DNA of 64,000 bases, taken from positions 2,662,501 to 2,726,500 of the forward strand of contig NC_092258.1 in NCBI RefSeq assembly GCF_036320965.1, written 5' to 3'. Position numbers and translations under genes: made by a program. The DNA comes from Panulirus ornatus (Eukaryota > Arthropoda > Malacostraca > Decapoda > Palinuridae). Below are positions 1-13,345 of the stretch, piece by piece (position 1 is the first letter of the stretch; each line of letters starts with the position of its first letter). The notes beneath the pieces are model-generated. The model had not been told where the DNA came from. It saw nothing but the letters and a program-made list of their open reading frames with translations, and did no database searches.

Positions 1-1346
1 GGGCAAAATTTCGTCATCACTCCAAGCCTTTCGCGGTTATTGGACGTTAGGGTAATTACGTCATCAATCTAGCTCCTCGCGGCGGTTATTGGACGTTCGT
101 CTAACTGATAACGACGTCATCACTCGTCCTGCAACATGACTGGCTGACCGTAAGCTACGTCATTCATGGCCTCATCTGTTTTCCTCACCTATTGTGGTCC
201 TGATCAAGATTTTCATTTTGTCTTTTCTTCTTCTCTCTTGTTCCTTTTTCGTAACTGCTACATATCTTTAGACATGGCCAATCACATTGAAACTGATGTC
301 CAGATGCAACATCATATGATTGCTATTTCGTATTCAGAGATGTTTTATTGCTTGCTCGTTTGTCTTGGGCATCCCTCATCTACATTTCGTGGGTGCCCAG
401 CAGTTTCAGTTGACAACCATCATCCCTTTTGCTGTATTGTTTTCCATCGAGATGTGGTCGCACTCCCTTTTCAATCATTCTTCATATCTGTATTTGCACG
501 TCTTTTTGATTATCCATTTCACCTTCATACATCCAAGGAGACATTCACAACGCACGCACATACGCAAGCACACCTGCCTTTGTCTTCTTTTTTTTGGGAG
601 GATGGCAGGGGACTGCATCGCTGTCATGACCGCAAACCATCACGCACACACAAGTAACTCAATATGACCGGCAACGTGACATCCACCGTGCCATCAACTG
701 GTACCAGAGAACACCCAGGCCACACTACCTCACCACAGGAACCTAACAACACACTTGCACCTCATCGGACTCAATCCTCTCCAGGGGCGTCCCGCCTACA
801 CCACAAGACCTGACACGTGGTGGGACCCACCAACCCCCTCCCACGACAACGCCAGGACGTGTGGGTCGTGCGGCACAGCGCGCGCCAGGGGTCCGAGTGA
901 GGGCAGTAATGAGTGGGGGAGGAACATTAGCGTGTAGGTGGAGGTATTAACGTCAGGCTCCCTGGCGACCGTCGTGGTAAAATGAGGAACGTCCGTCACG
1001 CAAGTCACTAATTGTCGTTGTTTTCGTTAAAAAAGAGCGACACAGCGTTAATTCATACTATAACAAATTTTGTTGTTCTCCCTGGGAGTGTTAGCGGACG
1101 GCCGCGGGTGTGTATTAAACTTGTTAAACTGATTAATTAGGGGAATAATTCACCCGCAAGAGATACTGGGATACATTTTCAACAAACGCTGATGCATATC
1201 GCATGCATACAAATTACTTCGTTGCACTGAAGTAGATTTCAGAATATGTCATTAGGACTTTATCAGACACAATGATATATCAGCAATGTCATGAAAAGAA
1301 TAAAATTCTTGTGACGGAGGAAGCCAATTAAGAATAACTCGTACAG

Positions 1347-1550
<204 letters not shown>

Positions 1551-1973
1551 AGTTAACAAAAAGGTGTTTTAATATTACACCTTAGAGAAGGATAAGGTGT
1601 GCACAGTAAACGTTTGAAGTGAAAGATTCTGCCTCTTAAAACGCTCTCAAAAATAAGAACTGTGACCAGGAAGCCTTTTAAGAGAAGGGAGGGAGGGGGA
1701 GGGAAGGGAAGGGAATGGAGGCAGGAGGATGACAGGGGGTGTCGTGTCCTAATGCGAAAGCAACGTAAAAGCTGCGAGTGGAGTGCCACTTGCCTCTGTA
1801 AGTCTTCCGGGAGGAGTAGAAGGAGGCGGAGGAGGAGGACGCGAGCCTCTCAGGAATAGAAGAGACTGAGAAAAATCCTCGAGTTTCTCTAATACTACAG
1901 GAAGGGCCGGCAGCATCACTAGTGCTGGAGCTGCCGGGGAAATGTCTCTGTGTCTGGTGAGTACCAGCCCACA

Positions 1974-1977
1974 ACCC

Positions 1978-2066
<89 letters not shown>
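1974..2066. repeat. C-run and (CT)n microsatellite
   Basis: A run of about 15 C is followed by about 40 CT units. The Ser-Leu and Arg-Glu frames over it are artefacts. Confidence 0.95.
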
Positions 2067-2068
<2 letters not shown>

Positions 2069-3130
2069 GCGTTCCCCTGGTACGCCGGCCATTTGTCCCA
2101 GACATCCACTCTTTCCCCTGGCCTTCCACACCTCTCGTAGCCTATATTCCTCACTCACTCACTCACTCAAGTCTGAGTGCCTGTAATGTCCTCCCCACGT
2201 CACAGGAAGTGGGTTATTTAGCAGGATGAAAGAATTGCATCAGAGTTGAGATTCACTCAAAGATAATCCATATAAATCTCTCAACACTGTGACCTGCTCA
2301 CAACCACATCTCTAGCACGACCACGAACCTACCAAACATTCTGCACTCTTCCTTCAACCTTAAAATCATTCTCTCAGTGCCAAAAGCCACCAACGCACTA
2401 GCTCACCTTCCCGAAATAAACAGAAAATATCGTATCAATTTACGTCTAGGGAATATACGGCGTAAACTGTCAGCTGTGGCCCGGCTCCTTCATCAACTAC
2501 AGCGGAACCACACGTAGTGCGAAGGGCCTCTGGTGTGGAGCTGCGGGAGGCCGTCCATGTGGACAAATACACTAACTCGAACAGCAAAAGGCGAACAACT
2601 TTATACCAATATCTTGGTATTCATACTGTACTACTTCTCCCTTCTCTTTCATTTACTATCTTCTTTTAATATGGACTCTTTAATTCTGTCTCGTCTCTCT
2701 CTCTTTACCCCTTCATATCTAATGCCTGGCCTCTCTGAGGAACCCTGCCATTCGCTAGAACCCTTGCAATTAAGCAATAAAAGAAATTAATCCTTGTTTG
2801 TGGAGACCCGATATTTTCACTTGGCGTTCCATCCGTTGTCCTTGGCAGGTAATATCATGAGAGTTTAATTTCATGCAGGTGAGTGAGTAGTATCTCAGTG
2901 TGCCGGGCTTATGTGTTCTCGGTACCTGGGTTAGGAGCCAACACGACACAGCATTACGTGTACTTAATAATACACTAATGCTTCTTGACTTGATCTTTTC
3001 CCTGCGATGCATGCAGGTATATAAAAACATGAAGCCAGGCACATACATATATATGCAACCCTGACTTTTTTTTACAGGTATGCATGTAGTCTTGACCCCT
3101 CTTGCGTGTACATGTGCAAGCTTATAAACG

Positions 3131-3134
<4 letters not shown>

Positions 3135-3189
<55 letters not shown>

Positions 3190-3272
3190 ACACATACTCA
3201 TTTATTATACATGATTTAGAGATGGGGGTAACATGAGTGTATTACTTTCTCCCCGTTACACACAAATAGCAA

Positions 3273-3352
<80 letters not shown>
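3135..3352. repeat. (TG)n and (CA)n microsatellite pair
   Basis: TG units cover about 3135-3187 and CA units about 3275-3352, separated by about 90 bases. The two tracts are mutually complementary, so this stretch could fold back on itself. Confidence 0.95.
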
Positions 3353-3354
<2 letters not shown>

Positions 3355-3684
3355 ATACAAACGCCTACCTTATAAGAAAACGGAACAAAACCAGAAGGGA
3401 GGACTGACTTAAAAAAGTACACAGGATAAGCAATAACGTTATAGCCAAGGTCCTCATAGTGAAGTAAAGCACAACGAGGAGGTAAAGTGTACTTCGTCAT
3501 GTTAACCAAACATGTTGTTAGTTATAACGTAATCCCCCCCCCCCCCTCCTCCTGGTCACGCACATGCTGCCTCATGAACCATGGACGTATCATACACAGA
3601 CTACCACCACACGCCTTATGATTAACGCAAGACAAATTATGACAAGATCGTGGCGGCCATCAAGTGTATACGCGGTACGCGGAT

Positions 3685-4110
3685 TACAGTGGGACACTGT
3701 GAAAGGCGGAAGTGCCGTAGTGGTGTTACAGGTCATACGTTACAGGACTGATGTTACAAGAGAACTGGCTTTACAGTACAAGCCAGCATTACAGAAGCAC
3801 TGACGTTACAAAAACACTAGCGTCACACAAGAACTGGCTTTATAAGATCACTGGTGTTACATGATTAGCATTACAGGAGCACGAGCGTTACAGAAGTAAT
3901 GATTCTGACGTTACAGGAGCACTGGTCTCGAAGGCCTGGGGTTACAGTAACGTTGGCATTACAGCAACACTACCCCTACAGTAACATAGACATTACAGCA
4001 ACAACGGAGTTACAGCAGCACCGTCATTACGGTAAAACTGGAGTTTCAGGAAGATTGGCGAACGAGGACGGGGAGTAAGAGGATTACAGCCGCTGCTCTG
4101 TAATGCCAGT
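3685..4110. repeat. Degenerate GTTACA-type tandem array
   Basis: A loosely conserved unit of roughly 18-25 bases built on (g/a)TTACAG plus (a/g)ncactgg recurs more than fifteen times. It looks like an old, diverged minisatellite. No open frame follows the repeat. Confidence 0.7.
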
Positions 4111-4377
4111 AATTCCTGCAATGCTGGGTCGAGTCTATAGTACCTGTAATACCTGTAATTTTCGCCAGGCCCTCCTCAGGTACAGGAAGTAATGAAAGGC
4201 AGCCAGGGCAGGGGGGAGGGGCTTTATCATCCAGGTTACCCTATTTGAAGTGGGACTTGGCCAAGTTTTCTTTTACACTTCAGGTGTCCTCCTCATAATG
4301 TGCTTTCATTTGTGGTAACAGAATTCGGATTCCGGTGATAACCGATGTGAAATCCTGGTAATATATATATATATATA

Positions 4378-4770
<393 letters not shown>

Positions 4771-5418
4771 GCTTCTGGTAATTACTCTTCCATTATGGAT
4801 GGAGTCGTATATAAATTAAGGTAATTACTGGAGCATTAGGGTCAGAGGTGAAGGCTGCAGTGGGGTCATCCTCCTCACTCCCAAGTGGAACCTTAAAATC
4901 ATTAGACTAAATGAAGTAATTACGGGTGAGGACCTCGTATGAATATCTGTCAGATACAGGTTGTATCTCGCTGCATAATTACATGTCCCTCTCTCCTTCC
5001 GTTTTCTGTGCTACCGGTAAATGATGGGTCACATATGTAAATCACAAGAGGACCATTTATCTTATAGCATTTCTTACTAAGTTATTTTTTCACGCATACT
5101 TTGATGGCTAATATCAACCCCAGCGGATGACTGATCTACGGAGAGCATACGTCATTTGATAGATTTCCCAGTTGTGGCCATACGTCACCCGATAGATAGG
5201 GGAGGAGGAGGGAGTATGGAGAAGAGGAGGAAGGGGGCGAATCTTCCTCCTTCTCCCCAAGATAATTGATGGCCTTTACCTTGAGAAATTGCAGGTTGTT
5301 TGTATAGTCTGGGGAGAGTGTGATAAATCTTTCCCAGGTGGCGTCTTTAGAATTCACAGGGAACATATAATTCCTTGCACATCAGCACCGCCATCGATTT
5401 TCAGGCCATATGCATAAG

Positions 5419-5540
<122 letters not shown>

Positions 5541-5716
5541 TACAGCCTCCCTCCCTACCCTCTGCTGCATCAATTTGCCTTCTTTCAGAGCATCTTGTTA
5601 TACCCCCTTAAATAATAATTCATCTTCTTTCCCAAGATCCTAAATTTCTACCCTAAATATTATCATTACTTTAGCTGATTCTCCCTTTACCTGGCCCTCT
5701 CACAGACCTCTCATCA

Positions 5717-5762
5717 CGCACACACACACACATACACACACATACACACACACACACACACA
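5717..5762. repeat. (CA)n microsatellite
   Basis: CA units with two CATA interruptions. Confidence 0.9.
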
Positions 5763-5820
5763 CCACCGGATACAGTCATTCTTGCAAGATCGCATTTATA
5801 TCCCTTACCTTGGCTTCCCT

Positions 5821-5858
5821 ATAACCATACTAGCTATACATATAACTAGTATGGTTAT
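5821..5858. repeat. 38-bp near-perfect palindrome
   Basis: Arms of 18 bases (5821-5838 and 5841-5858) match in inverted orientation at 17 of 18 positions around a 2-base centre. The sequence could extrude as a cruciform or form a hairpin in RNA. No gene boundary is recognised next to it. Confidence 0.85.
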
Positions 5859-6479
5859 ATGGCTATACATCAATCCTTTTTATGCAAGATTTCAAACGCA
5901 CGTAATACTCCCCGTGTTGTAAAACGAACGTATGCGTCCATGTTACCTAACACAAGGTGCTTCTGTATCCATGCCGTCTTGGCAGTCCTTCATCGTAGGT
6001 AGGTAAGAAGGTAGGTAGGTAGGTAGATCTACCTCCTCAACTGTCCATTACCTACGCCAAAAATCTAACTCACGCTGGATAATTATGTGAAATGTTTCCC
6101 GGAGTGGGAGAATGGCTTGAGGTTGAGGTCACGAAACGCTTCAAGGTCAGAGGGAACCACTACCTCAGACCAACGCACAGTAGATAAGGTCACAACCATC
6201 CCAATCTTCGGGTATGTACCTGTGACTTGTGGTGGGAGAAGGGGGGCGGTGGTGGTGATGGTAGTGGTGGTTGAAGGATGAGGGAGGAGGAAAGGGGGTT
6301 GGGGGGATCATAATGACACTACCTGTGCCACATAAATTACTCTCTGTATACACAACGGACGAGAAAAATTGCTAGCGATCAATGCAGCAGAGAACCAGCG
6401 ATGATCAAAGGTGTGTGTGGGTGGCGGGGGAGGTTTGCTAAGACGTTCAAACTTTCACACGGGAAGCGCCACCTTATAC

Positions 6480-7140
6480 CTAACACCTCATAACCAACCC
6501 CTCATACATTCCCCTGGTACCTGCTCCGTAACGTCTCCATAATACTCTCCCTCAGCATCTGCTCCTCATACTCTCCCTCAGCATCTGCTCCTCATACTCT
6601 CCCTCAGCATCTGCTCCTTATACTTTACCCTTGAACCTCCCTGATACTTTTCCCTGGTGCCTGCTTGTGATAACTTCGATAACTGACCCCTAATGCTTCC
6701 CTCATACATTCTCCTACCACCTGATCTTGACTATCGCTTCCGATACTACCTCCCTGATACTTGCTGCCATAACATCTTATCCTTACTACTTCCTTGACTT
6801 ATACCCGTCCCTGATACCACCAACACCTGCACCCGTGAAACCTACTATCAATCATCCTGCTCCATGGCTCCCAGTCCCCTGATACTTGATCTTCTGCCTA
6901 ATAACTGGCCCTTGCTATCTCCCCTCGATCACTCTCCTGATACACGTCCACTGATACCATATCTACCCGATTACTTCCCTTGATATATGCCCACTGGTGA
7001 CTGGTGCGTGTTACCATTCCCTCTGGTGACTCCCTCCCTCATGATGACCACACCATGATAACACACCCCCACGCTGCCTCCCTCCATCATGATAAGACCC
7101 CCTGGGAAGGCAGCCAACCAGCCGTCGTAACAATCAACGC
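6480..7140. repeat. Pyrimidine-rich degenerate repeats with a 27-30 bp core
   Basis: Between about 6535 and 6620 a segment containing CTCTCCCTCAGCATCTGCTC occurs three times. It sits in a wider stretch rich in CCTGATAC-like words that looks like an eroded minisatellite. Confidence 0.65.
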
Positions 7141-7226
7141 TTGACTCATCTTCTCCCGCTATGACAACACGCACTATCTCCCTCCCCTTCTTGTCTCCCT
7201 CCCTCCCTGCTGGTACAGCTTCCCCC

Positions 7227-7228
<2 letters not shown>

Positions 7229-7270
<42 letters not shown>
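7229..7270. repeat. (GT)n microsatellite
   Basis: About 20 GT units. Confidence 0.95.
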
Positions 7271-7273
<3 letters not shown>

Positions 7274-7370
7274 GCTACGTGTTACTGGAGGTCATCAAGG
7301 CTGGGGACCAGGAGACCTTAATTCTCCTAATGCCTGCAACACTTGTTCTGGCTCCCCTTGTTAGTCGCCT

Positions 7371-7665
7371 CCACTATACCCCCACCACGGTAACCACACA
7401 CCCCCACTACGCTAACCACACGTCCACCACGGTAACCACACACCCCCACTACGCTAACCACACGTCCACCACGGTAAACACACACCCCCACTACGCTAAC
7501 CACACGTCCACCACGGTAACCACACACCCCCACTACGCTAACCAAACGTCCACCACGGTAACCACACACCCCCACTACGCTAACCACACGTCCACCACGG
7601 TAACCACACACCCCCACTACGCTAACCACACGTCCACCACGGTAACCACACGCTCCACTACGCTA
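7371..7665. repeat. 42-bp minisatellite, about seven copies
   Basis: The unit is 42 bases (from CCACCACGGT to the following CGT) and is almost identical between copies. Because 42 is a multiple of three, frames stay open through it on both strands. The plus-strand frame reads a 14-residue unit TTVTTHPHYANHTS. No start, signal or splice context supports translation. Confidence 0.9.
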
Positions 7666-7844
7666 ACAACAGTCGCATCACGCTCAATAACGATACGTTT
7701 GCCACTCTAACAATAGCTGCACCACGATAATTAACGATAGCTTCGCCACGCTGTTCCCGCCAACACATTAACTGTTATCTTCGCTGTCATAAAGTGTTAT
7801 TTCTCTGTATTGTTGCTCGGCATCTATTTGAAAAACGCATTCCA

Positions 7845-7847
<3 letters not shown>

Positions 7848-7934
<87 letters not shown>
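7848..7934. repeat. (CT)n microsatellite
   Basis: About 43 CT units. Confidence 0.95.
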
Positions 7935-7937
<3 letters not shown>

Positions 7938-8894
7938 TAAACCTTTCAACGACTCATGACCGTAACACACGCCATAACTCGTACACCGTTGCCACAGCGT
8001 TGACAGTCATTCTCTTTTCGTCACCTCCAGGGAGAGACTTAAGCGTAAAACTGCTTTGCTTGAAGGTTCATTTCCTTCGGGTCATCACTACTATGTTAGT
8101 GGTGATGACTCAAGTTACCACACCTCCCACACAACGCTGATCTGTATACCGAGGGAGGAGGAGGGTAATATTGGCCCCGGTAATGACTTTCACATTTTAT
8201 TGTTATAATGTTTTTCGTCTCCCAAAGCTGTGGCTCAGATTATGTGCTGAAAAACGTCAACTGAAAGCTTATATACTTATAACCAAGGTCATAAGAAATA
8301 CATACATGTACTTATATGCGTATCTGAAGCTTTTAATATACTAATAACAGCTGGTAAAGATTCATGTGCTTATGTTTCATGTACTTATATACTTTTATGG
8401 ACTTATACTTTTATCCACGGCGAGGGCTTTTCTACATTTATAACTACAGCTAACATTTCAGTTATTTATGAACCCAGCTATATAGTCTGTATACTTTGTA
8501 ACGTTTAAACTCTTCTCGTACAACTGATAAAAGTATCTCTATTATTTGTTGTTGTTCTCTTTATTTTCCTGCTTTACTGTTTATTTCTAGAGCTTGTCAA
8601 TAAACCATAAATTCTCTAAACATTTCCTAGTTCATTTCTCAGACTTATCCTTGTTCTCATCTGATATCCATTCTAATTCTGTATCATTCAGATCTTCGCT
8701 GACATTAGTCAAAAGTCCGTAAACAAAGAATGTATTACAATACAACTCCTGGCTTATCCGGATTACGGTTAAAAGAACGGGAGAAATCCGGTGCAACACG
8801 CGATATTATCCTCATGTGGAATACTACTACCGAACATCTGTTCCATTCCAGGTGGAATCTGTCGCCCGCTCGTAGCTTATCAATTATACCTTCG

Positions 8895-8897
<3 letters not shown>

Positions 8898-8962
<65 letters not shown>

Positions 8963-9038
8963 CAAATAAAAGTATTTTTTCTAAAGCTTAGACTTAGAGG
9001 GACAGCGTTTGCATGTCTTTTTTTGAGGGGGGGAGGGG

Positions 9039-9082
<44 letters not shown>
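8898..9082. repeat. (CT)n and (GT)n microsatellites
   Basis: CT units cover about 8898-8959 and GT units about 9041-9082. Confidence 0.95.
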
Positions 9083-9084
<2 letters not shown>

Positions 9085-9358
9085 ACGTGCCAGGGTAAGA
9101 TTTTCGTGAGTCTCGAATGAAGATGATCGTCAAAAAGCCGCAGTTCGTTTCAGATGAAAAAACAACGCGCAAGTTTTCAGAACACGTCCATTTCATAACG
9201 AGTTATTGAAGCACGTATTTCAATCATGAGGGCCGGAGGGAAAGACTAGATTCAAACGAGTATGGATTTTCTAAAGGCCCGCTTTTAACGAATGTATGAT
9301 ATACAATTCTCATCTAAGAATCTAGAAGTAATCATTTATAAACTGTGTGGTTAAGCGG

Positions 9359-9361
<3 letters not shown>

Positions 9362-9404
<43 letters not shown>

Positions 9405-9433
9405 CAAGCACGTACGCACGCACGCACGCACGC
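9362..9433. repeat. (CA)n followed by (ACGC)n
   Basis: CA units to about 9402, then a short tract of ACGC units. Confidence 0.9.
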
Positions 9434-10619
9434 ATGTAGCCTGCGGCCTCAACACGAAGGACGAGTGTGTAGCTCAATCTCCCAGACTGAGCGGCAGTGG
9501 GTAAGCAGGGAGAGGGATGAGGTCCCGGCGTCGCTGACGTAATACGTGCAGCAGGGAGGCGAGACGTTTGAGTTGGACGCTGCGCAAAACCACTGAACAT
9601 CACGAAGCGAAGGAGCCAAGTGGCGAACTTAGAAAAAAAATGCCAGCAGTATACGAATGTTTAAAAAAAAAAGCTCTGTAACATTAGAAAAAGTTTTAAA
9701 AAAAAGGCGTTACCAGTGCAGAACTCCCTCCCCCTATATAGAATATATCGGTAAATAACAACAACGAGGTTATCACAAGCAGAAGGTCTTGATGTCAACA
9801 TTGGGTACAGGGGATTGTCCGCTCTTCAGTACAAGGCTCCTCCGTCGTGTCCAGTGGTCTCCCTGGTGGGGTAGGGAAGAATCTACACCTACCATGGGCA
9901 CCTGTGTCTCAGAAACGCTCAGGCGATAGTTAAATTGTGAGGAAAGGGAGATCACTCTGGGTAAATAGATCCTCATAATGAGTCACTTCACGCTTGCTAT
10001 GGCAGGTAAGTTTATTCGTGACTGACCCAAAGCACCATGAGCAATATGCACTGTGTACGAAATGTTGTAATCATCCTTAACATCTTAAAGTAGGTGTTCA
10101 AAGATTCTTTTTTTAACTGTTGGTGTAGGCAGTAGTTTGACGTTGACGGCCTTAATGACTCCGGTAGATGACGGGCCTCAAAAGCCAAACAACCAGCATG
10201 AAAGATAAAGATGTCATGTTAATACTCCATACTCTCTGTCGCGCTCGTGTTAGAATAGAAATTGTAGATGCGTTTTTAATTCACTTTAGAACACTGTCCG
10301 CTTTCCTGTGAATATCCCCCTTTTTCACGGGAACACTACTGGTCAATAGCCTTTCTCCTGTGTTTCTGCAATGGACCATCAAGATGTCTTTTCATCATAT
10401 TACCAGGGAGACTTCGCGAAGAGGCACCAAATTATACACAATGAGGAAAAACATGGCCTAATTCCTTCACACGTCATATATTGCAAGCCTGAGCGAACAA
10501 TGGCTCCATACCGAGAATAAAGAAAAAAACGGACTGTAATCTAAAATGACATCGGGAAAAAAAGGTTAATAAATTGTCGATCAGGTTAGATAGCACTGTA
10601 TAGCCGAGATATCCGTGGC

Positions 10620-10996
10620 GTCCGTTGGTAGATTTAGGGTCCACGTCAGCCAGAGAGCCCCGCCGGGCACTCGGTCACTAGAGTCGACGATCCCGGGCTT
10701 GGCTGCAGTGACCCCGGCCCTAAGGTACGAGGTGTGGCGTGACCCGCTGGTGGGGGTCGGGTCAGCGGCGGCGCACGCTACCTAGCTCGCTAGCCTCTCC
10801 GTCCGCGGGTGGTGTTGGGGTCGGGCGGTCGCCGAGCGGGGTCACCGCCAGTGCCTCGCTTCCCGCCATACACACACACACGTGCGTATCTGCTGCTCCT
10901 GCTAACCTCGCTCCTCTCCTCCTCCTCCTCCCCCCTGCTATTACTACTGCTGCCGCTGTCACTACTCCTGTACCTGCTACCGGAATATTCCTTACG
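10620..10996 (+). promoter_or_regulatory. Probable 5' untranslated exon 1 and promoter of the 193-residue protein gene
   Basis: This GC-rich, CpG-rich stretch differs from its AT-richer surroundings and ends in a consensus splice donor, TTACG|GTAAGT, with the exon ending at 10996. It has no ATG in a long frame, so I take it as promoter plus an untranslated first exon. It would splice to the exon at 14051, which has a good 3' splice site. The transcription start cannot be fixed from sequence. The assignment to the downstream gene rests on order and orientation. Confidence 0.45.
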
Positions 10997-11091
10997 GTAA
11001 GTTCCTTATAGAACTTTTTATTGCATTCCCCAGACGCTCATCAAGTTTAATTTACCCCTCTAAGACCTTGCCTGCAACCTATTAATTTTGG

Positions 11092-11095
<4 letters not shown>

Positions 11096-11132
<37 letters not shown>
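11096..11132. repeat. (CA)n microsatellite
   Basis: About 18 CA units within the large first intron of the 193-residue protein gene. Confidence 0.95.
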
Positions 11133-11135
<3 letters not shown>

Positions 11136-11339
11136 TATATCCTCCGTCTCCATAGTTTTTGAGTCATCCAACCTGTTTGTGGCGGATGATGTGAAACGTG
11201 AAAACCTTTTTCCTGTCAATATATTTCTTTATACCACACGAATCCTTAGAGGACACATATTGTCCTACTCGTTCCCCGTTTCCCTCCCTAGCAATGAAGC
11301 ATCAAGAGATAGAAAACTAAGCCTTAGAGGAAAAAAAGG

Positions 11340-11515
11340 TCTTACTTGGTTTCTTCCTCCGTTCCTATTCCTGGAGAGTAATAGTACAGGAGGGAAGAGT
11401 TTCCAGCCCCTGCTCCAGCCCCTCTTAATGGCCTACCATGACACGCAGGAGATACGTGAATGATAATCTTTCTCCCCCACCCCCAGGGAGTCTTTCTCCC
11501 CTATCCCCAAGGACG
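11340..11515 (-). mobile_element. Diverged SINE head fragment (copy 3)
   Basis: The words TTTCCAGCCCC, GACACGCAGG, ATACGTG and TATCCCCA occur in the same order as in copies 2 and 6, but with many changes and insertions. The core end is missing. This is an older copy inside the first intron of the 193-residue protein gene. Confidence 0.65.
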
Positions 11516-11526
11516 ATACATATCGA

Positions 11527-11606
<80 letters not shown>

Positions 11607-11702
11607 TGTACTTGTGATCATCAACTTGTTCATGTGAGTAAGGAGCTACATAATCGTGGGAACCCTCCAACGTGGTTCTTCGTGTCCCTCATTACAGAGA
11701 AG

Positions 11703-11793
<91 letters not shown>

Positions 11794-11840
11794 CTCTATC
11801 TATTTATCTATCTATCTCTATCTCTATCTCTCTATCTATC
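11527..11840. repeat. Compound (GT)n(TA)n, (TC)n and (TATC)n microsatellites
   Basis: GT then TA units cover about 11527-11603. TC units begin at about 11706 and change into TATC units from about 11776. Confidence 0.95.
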
Positions 11841-12879
11841 TCTCACACCTTCTGGCAACGGTCTGTGGTTTTCGCCGTCAAACAAGATCGGTTGCTGACC
11901 TTATTTTCTTCGATGGTTCCCCACTTCGATAAATCCACAGTGAGGTATGATAACCTCGAAGTCAGTTACAATGAGACAGAAGCTGTGACGTGCAATGAAT
12001 ATCCCTGTGAGTTTACATAGGCGAACAATCTTTTATCCATTTCTATGAGATATCTTATCTTAATCTTCCACTTTCCAAGAACGTCAAATACAAAATCATT
12101 ATTAGCTTTTATCTCAACCCAATCTCATCCCAAGCCATGGGCTCCTCAAATCCTAAGCACTAATCCCAAACATCCAGTATCTAACCCCAGTCCCACCTGC
12201 AGTCCAGCCTCAAACCCAAACCATGAGAGGGAAACTAGTCCCCAAACCTCAAACTCCAGCCTCAGTTCCAACCCACGAATGATTCACCCTGGACGTCCGT
12301 GTCGACCCCAGATGCAGGCCTAACCCGTGAGCACATCTAAGCCTTCTAGACGGAGTTGTGACACAGCGCTAACCCCCGCCCCCTCACCTCACCGCCAGTC
12401 ACGCAAGGTGACTGGCCCAAGTCACATAACTCCTCACCATCAGCAACGCTAAATCCTTGAGCGCATCATAACATGACTGGGATGATAGCTCTATCATTTG
12501 TCTAGTCTTTCTTACACGTATGACAACTTGATATTTAAGGTCGTGTATTTCCCACTTGGCGTTTGGTTCATGTCTCTGTCGACCATATCACATCCATTTT
12601 CGTTATGCGTATTATCAACGTCACTATACATTTTGTCGCAATCTAAAACATAAGTAAAAAGATTCACTCATTTCTCTTCTATATTCTTCATCTATGTACG
12701 TCTCATACAGGAAACTGGTTACTTTGAAAGACATCATGAAAGACTATCCCTTCAGGAACCCCCGTGACGTGCAGTGAGAAAGGACATGGCCCTCTGTATA
12801 ACTACCTTCATCCCTTGAGGGTGTTCTGGCTTTTCCGATTGGTAGATACACAGACGAACCTAACTGTCACGTCAAAAAA

Positions 12880-12990
12880 ACCTAGTCCGTCATGCCAAAG
12901 GGTCGTACCGTCGTGCCCACGGATCGTATGGCCGTGGTCAAGAGTCATTTCCGTCGTGTTCAGAGGTCGTGGCGTCGTGCTCAAGACAAT
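12880..12990. repeat. Degenerate GTCGT minisatellite, array 1
   Basis: About five copies of a 21-22 base unit resembling GGTCGTACCGTCGTGCTCAA lie in tandem with substitutions. The same unit recurs near 15.7 kb and 41.0 kb. Confidence 0.7.
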
Positions 12991-13114
12991 ACCTATAATT
13001 AACGCACGAGTGACGGTATGCAGGAGGATTAATGACCACCATCCAACAATAGCTTTGTAATCAATCTCTGTCGCACACCCCCAGCATAGGCTTAGGCTAC
13101 GCTACCCTGATCAC

Positions 13115-13117
<3 letters not shown>

Positions 13118-13157
<40 letters not shown>

Positions 13158-13345
13158 AAAGAAAGGGAAAAGTAGAAAGGAGAAAAGACAGAGAGGGAAA
13201 GAGAAAAACAAATAGAAGAAAGGTAAGGAAAGAAAGAAAGTGGAATGGAAAGAAAGGGAAAAGTAGAAAGGGGAAAAGACAGAGAGGGAAAGAGAAAAAC
13301 AAATAGAAGAAAGGTAAGGAAAGAAAGAAAGTGGAAGAAGAAGAA
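13118..13345. repeat. (GA)n and duplicated 91-bp purine-rich unit
   Basis: GA units to about 13154 are followed by two nearly identical copies of a 91-base purine-rich segment (from about 13161 and about 13252). Confidence 0.9.

Noticed and set aside
166..667. Overlapping frames of 163 and 115 codons
   Set aside because: No recognisable domain, no second exon in phase, low-complexity ends; two frames overlap with equal claim.
1942..2229. Ser-Leu and Arg-Glu frames over the (CT)n tract
   Set aside because: Dinucleotide repeats of even period keep frames open by themselves.
7371..7665. CRISPR-like array
   Set aside because: Units are contiguous without spacers and the setting is a eukaryotic nuclear genome.
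9979..10004. Possible first exon MSHFTLAMA with donor CAG|GTAAGT
   Set aside because: The donor is good, but no downstream exon in phase 1 was found: joining to 14051 gives a stop at once, and 14297 needs phase 0.
10739..11011. Open frames with a Leu-rich stretch in the GC-rich region
   Set aside because: No ATG opens them; better explained as an untranslated first exon.
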